Source: Cunninghamia lanceolata (taxonomy: Eukaryota; Streptophyta; Pinopsida; Cupressales; Cupressaceae). From it: a stretch of DNA of 64,000 nt. The DNA lies in the NCBI GenBank assembly GCA_027924645.1, contig BSBN01001343.1:1240001-1304000 (forward strand), read 5' to 3'. The notes beneath the pieces were generated by a model. The model did not search any database, was not told the DNA's origin, and worked only from the letters and a program-made list of their open reading frames with translations. The translations under genes were made by a program, and so were the position numbers. Below, in pieces: positions 57,512 through 64,000 of this stretch (the first letter of the stretch is position 1; each line of letters begins with the position of its first letter).

Positions 57512-60500
57512 TACTCCCCAGAAGAAGAAATCTCAAGTCCACTTGAGATGAGAGTATGAAGATCTGCACCATGGTTCTGTATCTGCTCTTCAGTCATCCA
57601 TACTGCTTCAGAATTAGGTTTTCTCTTCCAAGAGACTAGATACTCCAAGTACTGTTTGTTCCAGGTCTGCTTGACCACTCTGGTGTCCAAAACCTTCTGC
57701 AACTGTGGAGGATCATGCTTGGGAATGTCATCAGTGACTGTATCCTGTAGGAGTTCCTGATCTGCATCTGGATAAGACTTGTATGGAGTTAAATCACATA
57801 CATTAAATATAGGGGACAAACCAAGATCAGGTGGGAGTTGTATCTCATAAGCATTCTGTCCATGCTTGTGCAAGATCTGACATGGTCCAACTTTTCTCTG
57901 CATGAGTTTAGTATATTTTCCCTTAGGAAGTCTGTCCTTCTTCAAATGAACCCATACCAAATCTCCAACATCAAACTGAACATCCCTCTTCTTTTTATCA
58001 GTATATTCCTTATACTTCAAGGTGGTTTGTTGCAGTTGTGTCTTGACTTGATCATGAATCTCTTTGATGGCTTCTGTAAAAGCTTCACCTTCTGCACTAA
58101 CAGGGTCTACTGTAGGTAGATCTCTCAGTTCCAAAATTCCTCTTGGATGCATACCATAAATTATCTAAAAAGGTGATTTCCCTGTGCTCCTATTGACAGT
58201 ATCATTATAGGAAAATTCAGCTTGAGATAGAATATTATCCCACTTTTCTCCATGTTGTTTTGTCAAACACCGAAGCAAATTCCCTAAGGAACGGTTCACT
58301 ACTTCAGTCTGTCCATCCGTTTGAGGATGATATGCAGAGGAAAAAGACAAATTTGTTCCAAGTTTCCTCCAAAGAGTTCTCCAGAAGTGACCAATAAATT
58401 TCACATCCCTATCTGACACAATACTCAATGGCAATCCATGGATTCTGACAATCTCCCTGAAAAACAAATCTGTAATGTATGAAGCATCAGCGGTGGTTTT
58501 GCATGGCAAGAAATGTGCCATTTTACTGAATCTGTCCACTACAACAAAAACACTGTCAAATCCTTTCCTTGTCCTTGGTAAACCCAAGACAAAATCCATA
58601 CTTATGCTTTCCCATGGTCTAGAAGGAATGGGTAAGGGCTGATATAAACCTGCATTAGTGGACCTGCCTTTAGCTTTCTGACATATCACACATGTCTCCA
58701 CAAACTTTCTGACATCTGATTGTAACTTAGGCCAAAAGTAATGTCTTCTGACCAGATCAAGAGTCTTATCGAGACCAAAATGACCTGCCATAGCTCCACA
58801 ATGTTTCTCCTTGATGATGTTTAACGTCATAGAACACCTTGGAATACATAACTGTCCACCTTTGAACAACAATCCATCCTGAATCAAAAATTCAGAGAAT
58901 TCAGCACGATATTTCTCTCCAAAAGAAGTACATACATGATATATCTCACCAAAATCTTCATCAGTCTGATACATGGTCTTGAGTGAATCAATGCCAACAC
59001 TTTCTAACTGAATCTGGTTGACTGTTAGAACTCTCCTGCTCAAAGCATCTGCAACTTTATTCTTGACTCCTTTCTTATGCTTCAATGTGAAAGTAAAAGC
59101 TTGTAAGGTTTCTACCCATTTCATGTGTCTGTGATTCAGCTTTTCCTGGCTGTTTATGAAACTCAGAGCTTGGTTATCTGTGAATACTATGAATTCCTTT
59201 GGCATCAAGTAATGCCTCCATTTCTTAAGTGACTGGACTAAAGCATACATTTCCAAATCATATGAGGAATACCTCTTCTTAGCATCATTGAGCTTCTCAC
59301 TGAAAAATGCAATAGGTCTACTTTCTTGGCTGAGTACTGCTCCAATGGCCATGTGACTGGCATCACATTCTACCTGAAAGATTTTGTTAAAGTCTGGAAG
59401 TGCAAGGACTGGCTGCTGTGCCACCTTCTTCTTCAATGTTTCAAAAGAATCATCTGCTCCTTGAGTCCAAACAAATCTACACTTCTGTCCTCCTTTGATG
59501 GTATCAAGCATGGGTGCACAAATATGACTAAACCCTCTTATAAACTTCCTGTAGAAGGTTGCTAACCCATGGAAACTTCTGACATCATTCATAGTCTATG
59601 GGGTTGGCCAAGACAATATGGCACTTACCTTTTCCTTATCCATTTGTAACTTTCCTTGTGAAATGACAAAACCCAAATATGTGATCTCCTCTTGCATGAA
59701 CAAACACTTGTCTAAATTTATCATCAGCTGCTCTTCATGTAACCTCTTAAGAACCAAATCTATATGTCTGAGATGTTCTTCTTTTGTGTTGCTGAAAATC
59801 AGAATGTCATTTAGATATACTATGACAAACTTACCAATGAACTCTTTCAAAACCTCATTCATCAACCTCATAAAAGTACTAGGTGCATTAGATAAACCAA
59901 AAGGCATAACCTTCCACTCATATAACCCTTCATTAGTTTTGAATGCTGTTTTCCATTCATCTCCTGGTCTAATCCTGATCTGATGATATCCACTCTTCAA
60001 ATCTATTTTTGTAAAATACTTAGCACCTCCCAAACAATCAAGTAAATCCTCTATCCTAGGGATTGGAAACCTATACCTGATTGTGATCTTGTTAATAGCT
60101 CTGGAATCTATGCAAAGCCTCCAAGTACCTTCCTTCTTTGGTGCTAATACAGCTGGTACTGCACATGGACTTAAACTTTTCCCAATCAGACCTGAATCCA
60201 ATAATTCTTCAATCTGTCTGGCTACTTCTGCATTCTGTTTTGGAGTCAGCTTATAGGTTGCTTTGTTTGGAAGTGTTGACCCTGGAATTAAGTCTATGCA
60301 GTGACTAATATCCCTGACAGGTGGTAGGGATCTTGGCATTCCTTCTGAGATGATACCTTTGTACTTATCCAATAGCTCTTGGATAGCTGGGTCTATGAAC
60401 CTTTGCTTCTTCTCTTCCTTGACTTCTTGCTGTTGTTCTTTATTCACACTCATACATGGGATTAGGGCATATGCAACTGCACCTTCTGCTGCTACTTCTT

Positions 60501-62187
60501 TCATGAACTATTTACCTTCCATCAGCATTACCTTCACCTCTTTACCTTTAGATTTCTCCTCTTTCTCCTTCAATGGTAGTAACTCTGTCACCTTACCATC
60601 TTTAGTGATTTTATAGGTGTTTCTAACACCATCATGTTGTGCCTTCAAATCATACTGCCATGGTCTACCAAATAAAAGATTGCAAGCATCCATCTTGGTA
60701 ATGTCAAACAACAACTTATCCTTATATGCACCAATCTGAAATTCTACCCAAGCCTGCTCTTCTACAGTTGTCTGCTGTCCTTGGCTAAGCCATGAGACTT
60801 TATATGGGGATGGGTGAGGCAATCTCCTAAGCTTAAGCTTTGTCACCATTTCTTTAGACACAAAATTTTCAGTAGAACCAGAATCAATCAAAACTTTACA
60901 TGCCTTACCTCCTGCTTTGCAAATAGTTCTGAAAAGAGACTTTCTTTGAGGGGCTTCTTTGTCAGGTACCTTCATGGTAGTCACTGTTCTTCTCATCATT
61001 AGAGACTCTCCACTTTCTGGGTATCCATAATTATCAGGAGCATTCACACTCTGAAAAGAAGTAGAGCCTGTCATACTTTGATTATCAGGTTCTTTGATCA
61101 GATTTGTTCTCCTTTCTCCCGTTGAGCTTGTGGCCTTTTCTGGACATCTGCTGGCTATATGGCCTTCTTTGTTACAGTTATAACATCTGATGGATCCTCT
61201 ACCCTGGGATCTTCCTCTGAAAGGTCTTCTACCTCTGAAGTTTCCTTACTGACTATAATTTTCCCTCTGGTTCTGACTATTGTTTCCCTTACTATTGTCA
61301 TGACTGGATTCTCCTTGATATCCCTGTCCATGTCCTCTGCCTCTAAAAGGACCTCTTCCACCTCTTTGTTGTCTTCCTCTTCCTCTATTGTGTTGTTCTT
61401 GTTTTCTCTTTAACTTCTCTTCCACCTTCAATGCCAACTGAAAGCATTTCTGAACTGTATCTGGATTATGCAGACTTAAATCTTCCTGAATGTTGAACCT
61501 CAATCCATTAAGGTATCTGGCTACCTTCTCTTCTTCACTTTCCTTTACCTTTGTCTTCATACAAAGTTTCATGAACTCTTCTATATATGAGCTGACATCT
61601 AGCTCCTTCTGCTTCAGGTTTTGCTTCCTCTTGTGTAATTGGATACTGTAATCCAATGGGACATAAGCTTCCTTTACTAATGCCATCATCTTCTTCCATG
61701 TAGCGACTCTACGCTTTCCTTCCTGTACTCTATCATCTTGGACGAAATTCCACCATGTCAAGGCAGCTTCTTTCATCTTTGACTGGGCTATCTTCACCCT
61801 CTGTTGTTCTGGTATCTCCTCTGTTACAAAGAAATTGTTCAAGGAGTCTATCCACTCCATCACTGAATCAGGGTCCATCTTTCCTGTAAACACTGGCAAA
61901 TCCAGTTTCACATCCATGGTTCTCCTCTCCATGGCCTTGAGGGCGTTCAACAGTGGTCTCTGGTCTGCAGGAACGACCTCCTCGCTCCAACTAGGGATCT
62001 CTTCTTCTTCCCTATCTTCTTCTCTACCAAAACCTACTCTGCTCCTCAACTTCGCTAACTCATCCTTCAATTCCTGATTCTGAGCCTTCACGGCCTTGCT
62101 TTCTGCAATCTGTTTCTTCACCAGAACTTCCAACTCAGCATTGGTCATCCTTGTCGGAACCTCCGATGTTCCTTCGTCACCTGACAT
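57460..62187 (-). pseudogene. Element D Gag-Pol polyprotein with chromodomain, four stops
   Basis: ATG 62187 opens a single frame of 1575 codons to 57460, slightly overlapping the 3' LTR, with stops only at codons 314 (61246), 560 (60508), 864 (59596) and 1341 (58165). Gag occupies 1-310, and a knuckle CYNCNKEGHIASRC starts at 335. Protease DSG is at 435. RT motif YLND is at about 791-794, where active enzymes have YLDD, so codon 793 is Asp to Asn. RNase H has FQVECDASHMAIGAVLSQ. Integrase has the HHCC domain (CVICQKAKG), DDE residues in MDFVLGLP, SDRDVKF and a Glu near VVNRSLG. The chromodomain (about 1498-1547) has LDTRVVKQ and YLVSWKRK. At codon 1341 the usual residue is Gln (CAG), consistent with CAG to TAG change. 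Inactive as read. Confidence 0.92.
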
Positions 62188-62226
62188 CCTGCTATATCCT
62201 TATCTCTTCCAGAAGATCCTTCCTTT

Positions 62227-62238
62227 GCTCTGATACCA
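62227..62238 (-). promoter_or_regulatory. Primer-binding site of element D
   Basis: The minus strand reads TGGTATCAGAGC three bases inside the 5' LTR, complementary to initiator tRNA-Met. Confidence 0.9.
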
Positions 62239-62241
62239 CTA

Positions 62242-63909
62242 TGATGCAGAGGTAAATGCAACGGGAGCCTACAAATGGGAAGGAGGAGTCAATAATACAA
62301 TCAGCCTATTAAAAATCCTATCAGATTAGCATCATCATCATATTTCTTGCTAACACGGATAGCATCATCATATTTCGAACGAGCACGAAATATCCTCCTG
62401 CTGACTACTGTTCACTTCCTTATCGCCTTTCGCCTTTTGCCTGCCAGCAGCATCATGATATTTGACAAGCGCAAACATCCTCCTGATGTTCACTATTCAC
62501 TTAGCGCCAAACACTATCTTCATCATCATGATATTCAACATCACCTTCATCAGCAGGATATAAAATATCCGGTTCCCTTCAAATATCCTGATGACGACAA
62601 CTTCAAGCACCTTTCCTTCGATGCTTACGTCACCCCGATATCCTGATGACGATTATCCTGATGACGATGACGTCACATGCAGTTCCTCAATATCCTGTTG
62701 CTCCGATATCCTGATGACGTATATCCTGATGATGATGACGTCATATGCAACTCCTTCAATATCTGACTACTCAACCAACAGCATCATGATATGACTTATC
62801 TGGTCATATTGAAACATCCTGATGATGTTAACCAAACCTTATGCCGATGACTTACGCCGATGCCAAAACACTTAGCGACAGCAGGATAAACTTGCATAGG
62901 GTGATATTCACAATATCCTGATGATGACCTCTCCGGTACTTAGCCAAAAAAATGAACTTTCACTCCCGCATACGATAGCGATATGCGGATGAGGGGCACA
63001 TTCGAAAGATGATCCTGATGACGATATACACACTGAGTATATATCTGACTTAAATCATCTTGATGCACTTGAAACATATAGTCTTCATCAGCTTCACAAC
63101 CTGATCTGGATAGCGATATACTCACAGATGACGAGGCGAATCACTTCGACTGGAAAAGCACATGCAGACTCCTGTATATCCGTCAGCTGCATGCAAACTC
63201 ACAGAACCGCACAATTTCACAAAGAAAATATGATGGTCGGGCTGGATCACCTTCAGATCAAAACTTAAAGATTTATCTTCCTGAACCTAGCACATGAGGA
63301 TGCTAGGCTGATTCACAGCATGCTACCAACTGATCTCTCAAACAATGAAATGCATAAACAAAAAACTAAAATGCAAACTAAACTATCATACATGACCATT
63401 CCACCGATTCATAGAATCAACCGGTGGAAGGGTTGAAAGTATCCATCCACTTGTAATCAAAATAGAAATCAAAATAATAACAACTGATAAACCAGATAAT
63501 GCAATTGATGAGATCTTATTCAGATGAAACACAAATGTCCTGAACAATGTTTCACAATGTCTGGACTGATCTCTGGATCACCAGTACAACATAACACAAC
63601 ACAACTAACATAATACGACTAACATGCTAAACCCTAACAGATCGAAGGTATATATAGCAATATCCTGCGAGTACTACTAACTTGATTCCCAGCGGCTGGG
63701 AGCTTCCAAGCGGCTGGGAGAGAAGACAGCTCAACTACCTGATCACGAGCTCTAACTACCTGCACACTCTCCTAGGCTGATCTAATACATATGCATTGGT
63801 CCAATGGACCTTATTACATCATGAAGTCAAACATACTAAAAATAAACTAATGTCCTGTCATGCGGACAATGAACCTATATCCTGATCATGTAGGGGTGCT
63901 CCTACACCA
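62242..63909 (-). repeat. 5' LTR of element D
   Basis: 1668-bp partner of 55843-57511 with TATATATA at 63649-63656 and the same TGACGTCA pair. It ends CTACACCA against the target repeat GGGGT. Confidence 0.93.
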
Positions 63910-64000
63910 GGGGTTAACCCACAAAGATTATACTCTGTTAAAAGTATTACAATGGGGAATGCACATGCATTCAGGATCACTGTCTAGAGATCACTACTCA
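63910..64000 (-). repeat. LTR of element E, second part, cut by the window edge
   Basis: After the target repeat the sequence continues as TAACCCACAAAGATTATACTC, the same register (AACCCAAGA-TTATTCTCTG) as the LTRs of A, B and C. This confirms that D lies inside an LTR of this group. Confidence 0.7.

Larger units (their letters stand above)
55843..63909 (-). mobile_element. Element D: Ty3/Gypsy chromovirus, complete but mutated
   Basis: The LTRs are 55843-57511 (1669 bp) and 62242-63909 (1668 bp), flanked by GGGGT (55838-55842 and 63910-63914). The interior encodes one gag-pol frame in the order protease, RT, RNase H, integrase, chromodomain. The C-terminal chromodomain places it among chromoviruses. 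The LTRs differ by a few percent at most by eye, so the insertion is fairly recent, yet the protein has four stops and a changed RT site. Confidence 0.93.

Overview
The window is nuclear DNA of a seed plant, most likely a conifer or other large-genome gymnosperm. That assignment is inference. It rests on dense nested LTR retrotransposons, decayed PPR repeats of the MYAKCGSIDKA type, blocks of telomere-like CCCTAAA repeats, and the absence of any intact host gene. Almost every long reading frame belongs to a mobile element or a broken gene. The breaks are mostly in-frame TAG/TAA codons rather than frameshifts.

Left part (1-29395): the last 65 bp of a Sirevirus-type LTR; a decayed proline/serine-rich frame (1497-2752); a 152-bp MITE-like element; a broken seven-exon gene with phase-0 introns (3008-5247); and a minus-strand array of decayed PPR units (5325-16110). 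Element A (8333-15790, TSD GTATG) splits the PPR array. A roughly 358-bp tandem repeat (16112-20375) follows, split by a small LTR element (17216-19608). The first part of that element holds a 135-bp LTR-like unit containing a tRNA-like Pol III promoter. No gene is recognised from 20376 to 23590. A low-complexity block (23600-27000) comprises a purine-rich tract, telomere-like repeats, a CT microsatellite and a minisatellite. Then come a PPR fragment, dispersed repeat H and a decayed gag-like region.

Middle part (29396-35687): element F, minus strand, is a small non-autonomous LTR element. Its only coding region combines coiled coils, a G-patch domain and a CCHC knuckle. Its 5' LTR is split by a 1.24-kb TG...CA insertion.

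Right part (35688-64000): a nested stack in which every LTR element lies on the minus strand. An old Copia/Sirevirus-like element C holds insertions of A' (39440-46970, TSD GGAAT), B (47413-54497, TSD TAGAC) and H2. Another Copia-type LTR (E) abuts H2, and a chromodomain Gypsy element D (55843-63909, TSD GGGGT) is inserted in E.

B is nearly intact, with one amber codon in a 1384-residue gag-pol frame. D keeps a single 1575-residue frame with four stops and a mutated RT active site. A and A' are two diverged copies of one non-autonomous family. They have the LTR termini, PBS, repeated PPTs and R/U5 similarity of the B/C Sirevirus-type elements but no protease, integrase, RT or RNase H. Instead they carry ORF1 (coiled coil plus four CCHC knuckles) and ORF2 (about 1059 residues, unknown). 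The spacer between the ORFs resembles the U3 of B-type LTRs. A likely depended on B- or C-like elements for enzymes.

The strongest candidates for something undescribed are the A family with its internal U3-like segment, the G-patch Gag of F, and the tRNA-bearing mini-LTR near 17600.
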